A stretch of DNA of 64,000 nucleotides from Streptosporangium album (GTDB taxonomy: Bacteria; Actinomycetota; Actinomycetes; Streptosporangiales; Streptosporangiaceae), in NCBI RefSeq assembly GCF_014203795.1, contig NZ_JACHJU010000007.1:1-64000 (forward strand), given 5' to 3'. A program made the translations under genes and the position numbers. Shown here piece after piece: positions 44,709 to 53,475 of this stretch. Within the stretch, counting starts at the first letter, position 1; every line of letters begins with the position of its first letter. The notes below the pieces were generated by a model. The model saw only the letters and a program-made list of their open reading frames with translations, had not been told where the DNA came from and made no database searches.

Positions 44709-45305
44709 GTGCCGAAGAAGCAGAACACCACCGCCCAGCGCGCCCGCGAGGCCGCGCGCCAGGGCACCAAGTACACCCAGGCCCTCCGCAACGGCGCGGG
44801 CTACCACCCCGCCGCGGGCACGACAGCCACCGCCAGCGAGGACGACCGCTTCGGCGGCCACGAGTTCGAGTACGAACAGGTGACCGACCTGTTCCGCTGC
44901 ACGGAGTGCAGGGTCTACGAGGTGGTGGCCCGCGACACCGACGGACCGATCAAGCCGTGCACGGGTCCGATCGGCTACGGCGGTGACACCGAACGGGTTT
45001 ACCTGCTGCTGACGGAGAACCCGGAGCTGCCGCACAGCCACGTGGCGTCCCTGGCGTGGAACATCCGCAACACCGGCATCGGCCGTGCGCCACGGTACGC
45101 ATGGCGGGACGGGAAGCTGCTGGTCGAGTCGGCTCCCAGCGTCGTCGCCGAACTGGCCCGCCGGATCGAACAGATCACGTCCACCATCGACAGCCGACAG
45201 GTGCCGGCCGTCTCCTCGGTGGACCACCTCACCGCAGAGGCCGGCCGGGCCATCCTCGCGGAGAACTACGCGGCATACGTCGCCGAATACGGCGAGCCCG
45301 CGTAG
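44709..45305 (+). CDS. Hypothetical protein with possible zinc-binding cysteines
   Basis: A 198-aa protein starting MPKKQNTTAQRAREAARQGTKYTQALRNGAGY, an N-terminus seen in several actinobacterial hypothetical proteins. A central FRCTECRVYEVVARDTDGPIKPC offers Cys-x2-Cys...Cys ligands, and a helical C-terminal half (VVAELARRIEQITSTIDS...GRAILAENYAAYVAEYGEPA) follows. There is no signal or TM segment. I do not recognise a function. It lies just downstream of the recombinase relics and may be element cargo. A short extra coding-like tail in another frame (SVEDLTALLTSAGKR, to 45415) follows the stop. Confidence 0.6.
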   Translation: MPKKQNTTAQRAREAARQGTKYTQALRNGAGYHPAAGTTATASEDDRFGGHEFEYEQVTDLFRCTECRVYEVVARDTDGPIKPCTGPIGYGGDTERVYLLLTENPELPHSHVASLAWNIRNTGIGRAPRYAWRDGKLLVESAPSVVAELARRIEQITSTIDSRQVPAVSSVDHLTAEAGRAILAENYAAYVAEYGEPA

Positions 45306-45315
45306 TCACGGGGGA

Positions 45316-45360
45316 GCTACCTGGCGGCTGGGACATGTTCGGGAGCGGGGAGGGCCCTGA
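45316..45360 (+). repeat. ~45-bp imperfect direct repeat, copy 1
   Basis: Starts GCTACCTGGCGGC and contains CGGGAGCGG...AGGGCC. It is matched at 47209-47252 with a few mismatches and small indels. The two copies flank the ArsR-SRPBCC-reductase triad. Confidence 0.6.
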
Positions 45361-45426
45361 CGCTCAGAGCGTCGAGGATCTCACCGCGCTGCTGACCTCG
45401 GCGGGGAAGCGCTGAGGTCGAGACAG

Positions 45427-46047
45427 TTACCGCTCCCGGACTGCGTAGGTCAGGTGGGTCACCTGCTGCGTCGGCTCCGCGCGGACCGGCTCCAGGGCCA
45501 TGCGGCCCGCGTCCACGCCCTCGAACAGGCGGATTCCGGAGCCGAACAGCACGGGTGAGAGCGCGATCGAGAACTCGTCGATCAGGCCCGCGTTCACGTA
45601 CTCCAGGATCGTCGCGCCGCCGCCCGCGATGCGGACGTCTCGGTCGCCGGCGGCCTCGCGGGCTTGGTCGAGCGCGGTCTCGATGCCGTCGTTGACGAAG
45701 TGGAAGGTGGTCCCGCCGGGCCGCTCCCAGGGGTCACGCTTCTCGTGCGTCACGACGAACACCGGCGTGTGGAACGGCGCCTCCTCCGGCCACATCTGCT
45801 CGCCGGCGTCGAACATGCGCTTGCCCATCACGCTCGCGCCGGTGCGCTCGAACGTCTCCCGCACGATGTCGTTGTCGCGCCCTTCCTTGCCGCCCTTGCC
45901 GAGCTTCAGGTTCTCCCGGAAGAACCGCTGCGGGAATATCCACTGCTGCAGTTCCATCCACTGCCGCCCCATCAAATCCTCGGAGGACTCGGGTGCGATG
46001 AAACCGTCCAGCGACATCGACACGCTGAAGAACACCTTCCCGGCCAT
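45427..46047 (-). CDS. Dihydrofolate-reductase-like (RibD C-terminal-type) protein
   Basis: A 206-aa protein with the DHFR-like fold: VFFSVSMSLDGFIAPE at the N-terminus, ASVMGKRMFDAGEQMWP, VFVVTHEKRDPW and IAGGGATILEYVNAGLIDEFSIALSPVLFGSG. These are the marks of the YyaP/YwjB-type reductases (RibD_C) rather than true DHFR. It probably uses NADPH; the substrate is unknown. Its ATG overlaps the SRPBCC stop, so it is the third gene of an ArsR-SRPBCC-reductase operon. This operon type is common in actinomycetes and often lies near ECF/YCII genes. Confidence 0.85.
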   Translation of the reverse strand: MAGKVFFSVSMSLDGFIAPESSEDLMGRQWMELQQWIFPQRFFRENLKLGKGGKEGRDNDIVRETFERTGASVMGKRMFDAGEQMWPEEAPFHTPVFVVTHEKRDPWERPGGTTFHFVNDGIETALDQAREAAGDRDVRIAGGGATILEYVNAGLIDEFSIALSPVLFGSGIRLFEGVDAGRMALEPVRAEPTQQVTHLTYAVRER

Positions 46048-46553
46048 CAGCCCTCAGCTCCCTTCCGAATGATCTCGGTGACGTAGGCAGCCAGGTTGCT
46101 CAGGGTCTGCCGGCCGCCCTCGATCGCGTGGTACTTCTCGACCGCTTCGTCGCGCAGCTCCTTGGTGGGGAATACCGTGCGCATCTCGATCCGGGTCGCC
46201 GCCCCGTCGGGCGCGAACGCGAGGACCGACTCGAAGGCGTTCGGGTCGCCGCGGTATTCGCCGTGCAGCAGCGCGATCCGCTCCGGCGGGACGATCTCGG
46301 TCCAGGTGATCCACTCCTGGTAGTCCGTCCTGTCCGGTCCGTGCATCACGAAGTCCCACTCCCCGCCGACGCGGAACTCGAAGGACCGCGTGGTGGTGGT
46401 GAACCCCTCCGGACCCCACCACCGCGACAGGTGCCGCACCTCGGTGAACGCCTCGAACACCAGCTCCCGTGGGGCGTCGATGACCCGGGAGATCACAACC
46501 TCGCGGTCGGCCGTCGCGGACTGCGCCGGCGCTCCTTGTCCCGTCTCGCTCAT
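46047..46553 (-). CDS. SRPBCC (AHSA1-type) protein
   Basis: A 168-aa START/SRPBCC-fold protein: VISRVIDAPRELVFEAFTEVRHLSRWWGPEGFTTT and GGEWDFVMHGPDRTDYQ are typical of the AHSA1 group. It has a large hydrophobic-cavity fold that binds or senses small ligands. Start and stop overlap both neighbours, showing translational coupling with the ArsR gene upstream and the reductase downstream. In such ArsR-linked pairs it may act as ligand-binding partner or resistance protein (inference). Confidence 0.9.
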   Translation of the reverse strand: MSETGQGAPAQSATADREVVISRVIDAPRELVFEAFTEVRHLSRWWGPEGFTTTTRSFEFRVGGEWDFVMHGPDRTDYQEWITWTEIVPPERIALLHGEYRGDPNAFESVLAFAPDGAATRIEMRTVFPTKELRDEAVEKYHAIEGGRQTLSNLAAYVTEIIRKGAEG

Positions 46554-46912
46554 CAGTTACTTCCTTCCTGTCCTGCCTGCTTGAGGTCCTGCACGTACGC
46601 GTCCAGCCGGTCGAAGCTCTCGTTCCAGAACCGCTCGAACCCGCCGGTCCACTCGTGGACCGGTCGCAGCCCGCGGGCGTCCAGGCCGTACAGGCGCTGC
46701 TTGCCTGCCTTGCGGTCCCGCACCAGCCCCACCTCCCGGAGCACCCGCAGGTGCTTGGACGCCCCCGGCTGGGTCATCCCCAGCTCCTGGGCCAACTCGG
46801 TCACCGACCGCTCACCCGCCCGCAGCAGCGCCAGGATCTCCCGGCGCTGCGGCTCGGCGATCGCGTTGAAGACGTCCGACGTCGTCGCTGCTCGTGCCAC
46901 GGGCGCCATCAT
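46553..46912 (-). CDS. ArsR-family winged-helix regulator
   Basis: A 119-aa repressor: DVFNAIAEPQRREILALLRAGERSVTELAQELGMTQPGASKHLRVLREVGLVRDRKAGKQRLYGLD is the winged helix. It has no metal-binding ELCV-type cysteines, so it belongs to the non-metal 'SRPBCC partner' ArsR group. A perfect 16-bp palindrome directly abuts its start codon (46913-46928), implying autorepression of the three-gene operon. ATG 46912 or the next ATG is the start; the transcript may have an extremely short leader. Confidence 0.92.
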   Translation of the reverse strand: MMAPVARAATTSDVFNAIAEPQRREILALLRAGERSVTELAQELGMTQPGASKHLRVLREVGLVRDRKAGKQRLYGLDARGLRPVHEWTGGFERFWNESFDRLDAYVQDLKQAGQEGSN

Positions 46913-46928
46913 ATGCCGATATCGGCAT
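46913..46928. promoter_or_regulatory. Perfect 16-bp palindrome, probable ArsR operator
   Basis: ATGCCGAT followed by its exact complement ATCGGCAT, immediately upstream of the arsR start. Binding here would block transcription of the ArsR-SRPBCC-reductase operon. Confidence 0.75.
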
Positions 46929-47425
46929 GCGTCAATCCGGGGGAATCAGGCGGTCTTGTCAGATGACGATCGTGACCCTTGTCAGCGGCTGCGGAAACGC
47001 GTATCCCGGAGACGGCACGCGCGACGGCGGCAGGCAGGGAAGGCGATAGGCGAGCAGCACGCCAACGGCTGGCGGGTGAGCCGCCACCGGCTGGTGGCCG
47101 ACGCCACGGTCGGCGTCATCGCCAACCCGATGTCGGGCCGTGACCGCCCAACCAGCCACATTCACCGCTCCGGAACGATCACGAACCGCAATCGTGATCT
47201 CTCACCCCGCTACCTGGCGGCAGAGGACATTCTCGGGAGCGGAGGGCCTTGAGGAGGCGGAGCGCAGTCGCCGCGACGCTGTCGTGTTGTCGGATCGATG
47301 ACGACCGGCGTCCCGGAAAGTTCTTCAAAGAAGTCCGGGAGGGGGTGTCGGATCGGGGTGGTGGTGTTCGTAGCAGGGGTGAGGCCGCCCACAGGGGGCG
47401 GCGCCAAGGCAAAGGAACCGCGATC
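46929..47425 (+). other. Gap with small gene relics, repeat copy 2 and a hairpin
   Basis: About 500 bp without an intact gene. A plus frame near 47095-47140 reads ADATVGVIANPMSGRDRP, resembling the first strand of an ATP-NAD kinase, but it does not continue. It runs on to SPRYLAAEDILGSGGP, which overlaps the second copy (47209-47252) of the ~45-bp repeat. GCCGCCC/GGGCGGC forms a hairpin at 47384-47402, 23 bp before the next start, in the leader of the reductase gene. Confidence 0.45.
47209..47252 (+). repeat. ~45-bp imperfect direct repeat, copy 2
   Basis: Matches 45316-45360, beginning GCTACCTGGCGGC and including GGACAT and CGGGAGCGG. It is in the same orientation as copy 1. Confidence 0.6.
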
Positions 47426-48034
47426 ATGAAGCTGACGACCATGACCCAGATCTCCGTCGATGGAGTGATGCAGAACAACGGCGCCCCGACGGACGACCAC
47501 CCGACGGGGTTCGAGCGCGGCGGATGGGCCCTGGGGAAGGGCGACGACGGGACCAGGGCGTTCATCGCGCAGACCTACCAGCGCGCGGAGGCGTTCCTGT
47601 TCGGCCGGCGCACCTACGAGCTGTTCGCCGGCTCCTGGGGATCAATCGACCAGATGCGCGCACATCCCATCGGCGTGGCCTTGAACGAGGCCCCCAAGTA
47701 CGTCGCCTCGACCACGCTCACCGCGCCGGATTGGGAGGACACGACCGTTCTCCGCGGTGACCTCGCGGCGGCCATCAGTGACCTGAAGGCCAAGCCCGGC
47801 GGTGAGCTGCAGGTGCACGGCAGTGGCGCCCTCATCCGGTGGCTGCTGGAGAACGATCTGGTCGACGAGATGACTCTGATCGTGATCCCGGTGATCGTCG
47901 GCCAGGGCGCGCGCCTGTTCCCGGAGTCCGGTCCGGATCTTGCGCTCGACCTGGTCGAGTCGCGGGTCGACTCGAAGGGCGTGACGATCCAGGTCTACCG
48001 GCCGGCCGGGCGCCCGCGGTATGCAACGGTTTGA
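47426..48034 (+). CDS. Dihydrofolate-reductase-like (RibD C-terminal-type) protein, second copy
   Basis: A 202-aa reductase-fold protein: LTTMTQISVDGVMQ at the N-terminus, AFLFGRRTYELFAGSWG, YVASTTLTAPDWEDTTVL, LQVHGSGALIRWLLENDLVDEMTLIVIPVIVGQGARLFPE. It is only distantly related to the reductase at 45427 (shared fold motifs, different details), so the two are paralogues rather than a recent duplication. It stands 53 bp upstream of the YCII-ECF pair in the same direction and may belong to that module. The ATG 47426 lies after a purine-rich AAAGGAACC. Confidence 0.87.
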   Translation: MKLTTMTQISVDGVMQNNGAPTDDHPTGFERGGWALGKGDDGTRAFIAQTYQRAEAFLFGRRTYELFAGSWGSIDQMRAHPIGVALNEAPKYVASTTLTAPDWEDTTVLRGDLAAAISDLKAKPGGELQVHGSGALIRWLLENDLVDEMTLIVIPVIVGQGARLFPESGPDLALDLVESRVDSKGVTIQVYRPAGRPRYATV

Positions 48035-48087
48035 AGTCCCTGACCACCGAACCACGCTGTCTTGACACCACAGGAGATGATCTTCAG

Positions 48088-48411
48088 ATGCAGTACCTGG
48101 TTTCCGTGATCGATGACAAGAGCAATCCCGGCAGCACGGACAGGCGGCCTGCCATCAGCGCGTTCAACGAAAGACTTATCGCCGAGGGCTACTGGGTTTT
48201 CGCGGGCGGACTCGCGGACACCGACGCGGCCACGGTCATCGACAACCGGGGCGAGCAGGCGGTGTTCAGCGACGGGCCTTTCGTGGAGTCGAAGGAGTAC
48301 CTCGCCGGCGTCTGGGTGTGGGAGGCCCCCGATCTGGATGTGGCGCTCAAGCTCGCCGCCGAGGCGTCGAAGGTCTGCGATCGGAAGGTCGAGGTGCGGC
48401 CGTTCCGGTGA
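48088..48411 (+). CDS. YCII/DGPF-domain protein, partner of ECF sigma factor
   Basis: A 107-aa YCII-fold protein with the DGPF signature (FSDGPFVESKEYLAGVWVWEAPDLDVALKLAAE). It lacks the catalytic-looking H-D pair of E. coli YciI, so it is probably a binding or modifier protein. Its stop overlaps the GTG of the sigma factor gene (GTGA). DGPF proteins are the conserved neighbours of ECF42-group sigma factors and probably act in the same pathway. ATG 48088 follows CAGGAGATGATC. Confidence 0.9.
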   Translation: MQYLVSVIDDKSNPGSTDRRPAISAFNERLIAEGYWVFAGGLADTDAATVIDNRGEQAVFSDGPFVESKEYLAGVWVWEAPDLDVALKLAAEASKVCDRKVEVRPFR

Positions 48412-49643
48412 GCGACGTCGAGGAGGCGATCACCCGGGCCCACCACGAGGAGTGGGCCCGGGTGGTCGCCGCCGTGACCAGGCGTTTCGGTGACCTCGAC
48501 ATCGCCGAGGAGGCGGCCGCCGAGGCGTTCGCGACCGCCGTCGAGCGGTGGCCGGCCGACGGCGTACCGCCCAACCCCGGCGCCTGGCTGACCACCACCG
48601 CCAACCGCAAGGCCATCGACCGGATCCGGCGCGAGAACAAGCGCGACGACAAGCACAAGGAGGCTCAGATGGTGTACGAGGCCGACCCGCCCGAGCCTGT
48701 CGGCGCCATCGACGACGACCGGCTCCGGCTGATCTTCACCTGCTGTCACCCGGCGCTGGCGATGGAGACCCGCGTGGCGCTGACGCTGCGCATGGTCGGC
48801 GGTCTGACCGTGCCCGAGATCGCCCGCGCGTTCCTGGTGGCCGAGAGTGCCATGGGGCAGCGGATCACCCGCGCGAAGGCCAAGATCAAGGCGGCTCGCA
48901 TCCCCTATCGCGTGCCGGCCGCCGAGGATCTCCCGGCACGCCTCACCGGCGTACTCGCCGTCCTGTACCTCGCCTTCAACGAGGGCTACCTCGCGACCGG
49001 CCCCGACACCGATCCCGTACGTCAGGACCTGACCGCCGAGGCGATCCGGCTCACCCGCCTGATCCGCGCGCTCCTGCCGCAGGACGGAGAAGTGGCCGGG
49101 CTGCTGGCGCTGATGCTGCTCACCGAGGCCCGCCGCCCCGCCCGGATCTCGGTCAGCGGCGAACTGGTCGCGCTCGACGAGCAGGACCGTGGGGCCTGGG
49201 ACACAGGCCTGATCGCCGAGGGGCATCGGCTGGTACGCGAGCGCCTCGCCGCTGCCGCCGCCGGGGTCGCTCTAGGCCGCTACCAGATCCTCGCCGCGAT
49301 CAACGCCGTGCACACCTCCGCCCGCGACATCCGCGACACCGACTGGTCACAGGTCCTCGCCCTCTACGACCAGCTCATCCGCCTCGACACCTCCCCGATC
49401 ATCGCCCTCAACCGGGCCATTGCCGTGGCCGAGCTCGACGGGCCGGAGGCGGCACTGGCCATCGTTGACCGCCTCGCCGAGGCGTTGGCCGGCTATCACG
49501 CCTACCACGCCACCCGCGCCGACCTGCTGCGCCGGCTGGGCCAAAGTCAGCAGTCACGCGCGGCCTACGACCGGGCCATCGACCTGGCCGGCAACACCGG
49601 CGAGACCGCCTACCTCACCCGCCGCCGCGACCAACTGCAGTAG
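48408..49643 (+). CDS. ECF42-type RNA polymerase sigma factor with C-terminal extension
   Basis: A 411-aa sigma-70 family protein. Sigma2 comprises ARVVAAVTRRFGDLDIAEEAAAEAFATAVERWPADGVPPNPGAWLTTTANRKAIDRIRRE. Sigma4 is ALTLRMVGGLTVPEIARAFLVAESAMGQRITRAKAKIK. A ~220-residue C-terminal helical, TPR-like extension follows (LAVLYLAFNEGYLATG...IIALNRAIAVAELDGPEAALAIVDRL...YHATRADLLRRLGQ...AYDRAIDLAGNTGE). There is no anti-sigma factor; in this group the extension itself controls activity. It is translationally coupled to the DGPF gene and paralogous to the sigma factor at 53811. Confidence 0.93.
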   Translation: MSDVEEAITRAHHEEWARVVAAVTRRFGDLDIAEEAAAEAFATAVERWPADGVPPNPGAWLTTTANRKAIDRIRRENKRDDKHKEAQMVYEADPPEPVGAIDDDRLRLIFTCCHPALAMETRVALTLRMVGGLTVPEIARAFLVAESAMGQRITRAKAKIKAARIPYRVPAAEDLPARLTGVLAVLYLAFNEGYLATGPDTDPVRQDLTAEAIRLTRLIRALLPQDGEVAGLLALMLLTEARRPARISVSGELVALDEQDRGAWDTGLIAEGHRLVRERLAAAAAGVALGRYQILAAINAVHTSARDIRDTDWSQVLALYDQLIRLDTSPIIALNRAIAVAELDGPEAALAIVDRLAEALAGYHAYHATRADLLRRLGQSQQSRAAYDRAIDLAGNTGETAYLTRRRDQLQ

Positions 49644-49740
49644 CGCCCGCGCTTGAAGAGCGCGCTTTGCGAGGGCGCTGGCGTCGGCCAGCGGGGGCGG
49701 AGCAGCCACGATCAGGTTTCCTTCGGGGCAGGCGGGTTCG

Positions 49741-52428
49741 TCAGCTCTCGTCTTCGTCGTCGGCTGCGTCGGGGTCGCGCAGGGCCCGGATCGCGCCGGG
49801 GGCCAGGTCGGGCAGCAGGAAGTTGTAGGCGCCGTGCACGCCCAGCTGGTTCTCCAGGCCGCGTTCGTAGCGGTGGTACAGCTCGCCCTTCTTCCCGTGG
49901 CAGATTTTGCGGGCCAGGTCGTGGCGCCCCTCCTGCAGGTTACGGATGTGCTTGATGTCCCGCCGATAGGTCTCGTCGGTGTCGATGAACGCCAGGATGT
50001 GCAGGGACTTGAAGATCCGGCCGTAGGCGGCGATCGCCTCGCCGAGCGCGGTCGGGTGGCCGTCGCGCTGCAGCATGGTGACCACGTCGTAGGCACGGAC
50101 GGTGCCGGTGTAGATCGAGGCGACCACCCGAAGGATGTCGCCCCAGTGCTTGCGCACCCTCCGTAGATCGATCTTCCCACGGGCGAAGGTGTTCAGCGGC
50201 CCGTAGTCGGCGTCGCCGCTGATCCGCCAGCCCTTCTGGTCGGGCAGGTCGGCCAGCGCGGGCCGATAGGAGATGCCCAGCAGTTCCAGCAGCCCGAAGA
50301 CCAGGTCGCTGTACGATCCGGTGTCCGAAACGACGATCTCCGGGAGTTCGCCGCCGTCCAGGCCAAAGATGACGTCGACCATGTGCAGGGAATCGCGGAT
50401 CGTCCCAGACACGATCTTCGCACCCCGCCCCATTCCTTGATCATTTATTGCGTTGAGCCAGGTCATACCGCGTTTCGATCCAAAGAACTTGCGGTTGGGG
50501 CGGGCGAACGCGGCCGGGACCGGGACCACGAACCGCATCCCGTCGACCGCGGCGACCATGCCGCCGCCCCACGCTTGCGCCAAGGCCAGCCCGGTCTGCC
50601 GGGCGACCAGCGGCGCGTTGGCCGGGGCGAGGGTCTCGGGCCGGAAGTAGTTCTGGAACACGTGCGAAAGCCGCGACCGCTCCAGCGCAGGCACGCCGGT
50701 CTTGGCGATCGGCCGGTACCCGACGTTCATGGAGTGCGCGGCCAGGCACGCGGCGATCGAGACCGGCAGGTCCTCCAGCCGGGACCGGCCGCCCGACACC
50801 GCGGTGAACGCGTCGATCAGGGAGGGCTCCCACGACATCACTTCCAAGATCACCTCAGGCAGGTCGACGCGCGGCAGCATCGCCGCGGTCCGCTTGCGCA
50901 GGTCGACCAGTGACGGCGGTTCCTCGATCGCCTTCACCCCGGTCAGGTGGATCTTGCCGTCGTCATCGATGCGGACCTCGGTGTTGACCGCCAGGCGGCC
51001 GCCCACCTGGCGGTAGGCGGCGTCCAAGGTGCGGGTGTGATCGGCCAGCAGCGCGTCCGGGTTCTCCGGCAGGCCGAGCGCGGTCAGCACCTCGGGCCTC
51101 ACCTGCGCCCACTGGTCTCCGTCCAGCAGCTGGGCCTGGGGGTTGCGCCACCGGCTGGAGGCATCGGCGTAGATCTCCCGCCGCTTCAGATGGCGATAGA
51201 ACTGCTCCAAGACACAGAAGGTGTAAGCGTGCCTGTTCACCGCGCCATCGGCATGGGTGGGATGGCCGAACACCAGGCGCTTCCATGCACCGTTCACCAC
51301 GGCGGGGTCGATCAGCTTGGCCGGGATCAGCGGCGCGGGCAGCCGGCTCCGGTAGGCCAGGACGTCCGGCAGCATCTGCATCGCCTGAAGGACCGCGGCG
51401 CCCTCGGCGTTCGCGCCGAACGCGATGACGTTCGGCAGCATCTTCAAGAACCCCGAGACGGTGGTGTACCGGCCGACCAGCTCGGTCCGCCAGTCGTCAG
51501 GGGCGGCGGCGTCGGGCGGCGGCACGTTGTCGTTAACCAGCACCAGCGCGGCGCGCAACTCGGCGCGGGACACGACCGCCTCGATCGCCTCCCACACCTC
51601 CGCCACCCGCGGCTCCTCATCCGGGCCGCCCCAGCCGTCGGACTCGAACAACGCCTCCACCGCCACCGCCAGCCGCGCCGACGCCTTGGCCAGCCTGGGG
51701 TGCTTGCGGACCGTCTCCTTGTTCGCCGCCGTCTGCGCCTTGTTCAACAGCTCGGTGGCCATCAGCAGATCCAACAATTCCAGGGCGTCGTCGACCGACT
51801 TGGCCTCCAAGAACCGGACCGTAGCCAGCAGCGTCGCCAAACGCCGGCCGTCGCCATGACGGCGGATCAGTGAGGCGTCCGCGCGCATCCCGTACTTGGC
51901 CAGCTCCGCCAACCGGCGCGCCGGCACCACACTCTCGGCACCCAGGTCGGCCATGCCCAGCCCCATCACCTCGGCGACCTGATCCAACGCCTTGATCATC
52001 GTCGGGCCCGATCCCCGCGGCGCCGGGCCCTTGCGCCACCGTTCCAGATCGGAGATCCGCGACCCCGGTGGTACCTCCAATAGCTGGTCCAGCACATACC
52101 GCTGGCCCACCGTCAACAGGCCTTCCAGCACGCCCCACAGTCAGCGGGTCGTGTCGTCGCGTACCTGGACGACCAGCCGCGCCAGCGTCGTCACCCCGGG
52201 CAGCAGCACATCCCGCTCCCGTAGCCACCCCACCGCGTCGATGAAGATCGCCTTCGGGCCGTCTCCCGACGTCCACGACCGGGCCGCCACCCACGCCCGC
52301 AACTCCGCCTCGACCGCCGCGAACCCCTTATCAAGGAGGAACACCCGCTCCAAGTCCGCCTGCGACGGCGCCCCCGCGTACCGGCCATAGGCCGCTTCCT
52401 CATCCTCTGTCGGGAAATCCACCGGCAT
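49741..52428 (-). pseudogene. tnpA: Tn3-family transposase TnpA, inactivated
   Basis: The reading frame starts at ATG 52428 (MPVDFPTEDEEAAYGRYAG, DUF4158 opening) and runs in one frame to 49741, apart from a TGA at 52141-52143. There CGC-TGA-CTG-TGG stands for the expected R-R-L-W, probably CGA changed to TGA. The N-terminal domain jumps from LERVFLLD to KGFAAVEAELRAW, losing about 100 residues. The C-terminal end jumps from ENQLG to VHGAYNFLLPDLAPG, losing ~45. The catalytic region otherwise reads AAVDGMRFVVP and VVSDTGSYSDLVFGLLELLG. Terminal 38-bp inverted repeats and a resolvase were not found. It lies between the two ECF42 modules. Confidence 0.88.
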
Positions 52429-52553
52429 GGGCCGCAAGGTAGGGCGGACCCACCGGTAACCAACCCAGAGCAGCCGAACCGTTACAAGGACAGACTCCTC
52501 GTCGCACCGACCCACATCCGAGCCGTGGAGGTAACTCCGCCCGCCTCTGCTCG

Positions 52554-52664
52554 CTACCGCCGTTGGCCGGTCGGTTGTCGGTCACGGGCCGTGCCCATGG
52601 CGGCCGTTTGCCGGCTGACCAACAGATGCGGGTTGGCGGTGTGGGGCCAGCGCCGGCGGCGCTG
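52554..52664 (-). pseudogene. Integrase relic with dispersed repeat copy B
   Basis: The minus frame reads RRRWPHTANPHLLVSRQTAAMG, matching a segment near the end of actinobacterial tyrosine integrases ('WP-TANPHLLI-x-x-x-TA'). It is followed at 52590-52554 by the repeat that also occurs, inverted, at 43786-43822. Only about 35 codons are recognisable. Confidence 0.55.
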
Positions 52665-52836
52665 CCCGGAGTCAGGCGATAGCGAGGGCGTGGGTGAGTT
52701 CGTCAGCGAGTCCCAGGCGTGGGACTCCGGCAGGCCCGCGTCGTTGCTCCAGTGCGGTCCGGTGGGGATCAGCAGCCGTTCGCCGGCGGACACGGCGTGG
52801 AATCCGAGCCGTTCGGTCGCCTGGGCCACGACGGCG

Positions 52837-52879
52837 TCGGGGTCGGGGTCGGGGTCGGGGTTGGGGTCGGGGTCGGGCC
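52837..52879 (+). repeat. GGGGTC hexanucleotide tandem repeat (about 7 units)
   Basis: A run of GGGGTC units interrupted once by GGGGTT. It provides at least four G-tracts of four Gs with 2-nt spacers, a strong G-quadruplex motif on the plus strand. On the minus strand it would encode a (Asp-Pro)n run. It is non-coding as far as can be judged. Confidence 0.8.
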
Positions 52880-53099
52880 GACGTGCGGCAGGCTGACGCC
52901 GATGCGTGGAAGGTTCGTCCCTATACTCCAGTGATAGCTGTTGGGCACGGAACGCCAAGGTCAGGCGCCCCTTCGCGACATAGTCGGAGCGAGCGGGAAA
53001 TTCTTGTGGTCCGGTACCGCAAGAATGCGGCACCTGCTCCGACTCCATGGTGAACGGCGCTTTTTGGGGGGCGCCGCCCGACCATTGAAGGAGACGACG

Positions 53100-53468
53100 T
53101 TGAAGTTCATGTTGATCATGCACAACAACCCGCAGATCTGGGACGCGCTGACCGCGGAGGAGCGCAACGAGGTGATGAGCGGCCACGGCCCGTTCATGGA
53201 GACCATCAAGAAGTCCGGGGAGATAATCAGCACCACCGCGCTGGCCGACCCGTCGCAGAGCGCCGTGGTCAGGGTCCGGGGCGGCGTCCCGGCGGTGACG
53301 GACGGGCCCTACCTTGAGGCCAAGGAGTACCTCGGCGGCTACTACCTGGTGGAATGCGACAGCCGGGAGCGCGCCCTGGAGCTGGCCGCGCTCATCCCGG
53401 ACGCCGGCGTCGAGGGCCTCGGCATTGAGGTGCGGCCGGTGCTCTTCGCGGGCACGGCCGACGGCTGA
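53100..53468 (+). CDS. YCII/DGPF-like protein (DGPY variant), first of two
   Basis: A 122-aa YCII-fold protein: LKFMLIMHNNPQIWDALTAEERNEVMSGHGPFMETIKKSGEIISTTALADPSQSAVVRVRGGVPAVTDGPYLEAKEYLGGYYLVECDSRERALELAALIP. The signature is DGPY rather than DGPF. The start is TTG 53100, decided by the GAAGGAG 6 nt upstream; no ATG lies at the right distance. The next YCII gene begins 7 bp after its stop. Expected role: ligand-binding partner of the downstream ECF42-type sigma factor. Confidence 0.88.
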   Translation: MKFMLIMHNNPQIWDALTAEERNEVMSGHGPFMETIKKSGEIISTTALADPSQSAVVRVRGGVPAVTDGPYLEAKEYLGGYYLVECDSRERALELAALIPDAGVEGLGIEVRPVLFAGTADG

Positions 53469-53475
53469 GCACGCG

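Larger units (their letters stand above)
52429..53099. other. Gap of ~670 bp between the Tn3 relic and the second ECF42 module
   Basis: No intact gene. It holds an integrase relic with repeat copy B (52554-52664), a hexanucleotide tract (52837-52879) and a minus-frame coding-like stretch (AVVAQATERLGFHAVSAGERLLIPTG, about 52750-52830) that I cannot identify. The last ~150 bp should contain the YCII-sigma promoter. Confidence 0.45.

Noticed and set aside
47095-47140. ATP-NAD kinase gene start (VGVIANPMSGRD)
   Set aside because: The resemblance covers about a dozen residues and does not continue; at most a tiny relic.
52837-52879. Possible CRISPR-like repeat array
   Set aside because: The units are contiguous 6-mers without spacers, and there are no cas genes; it is a microsatellite.
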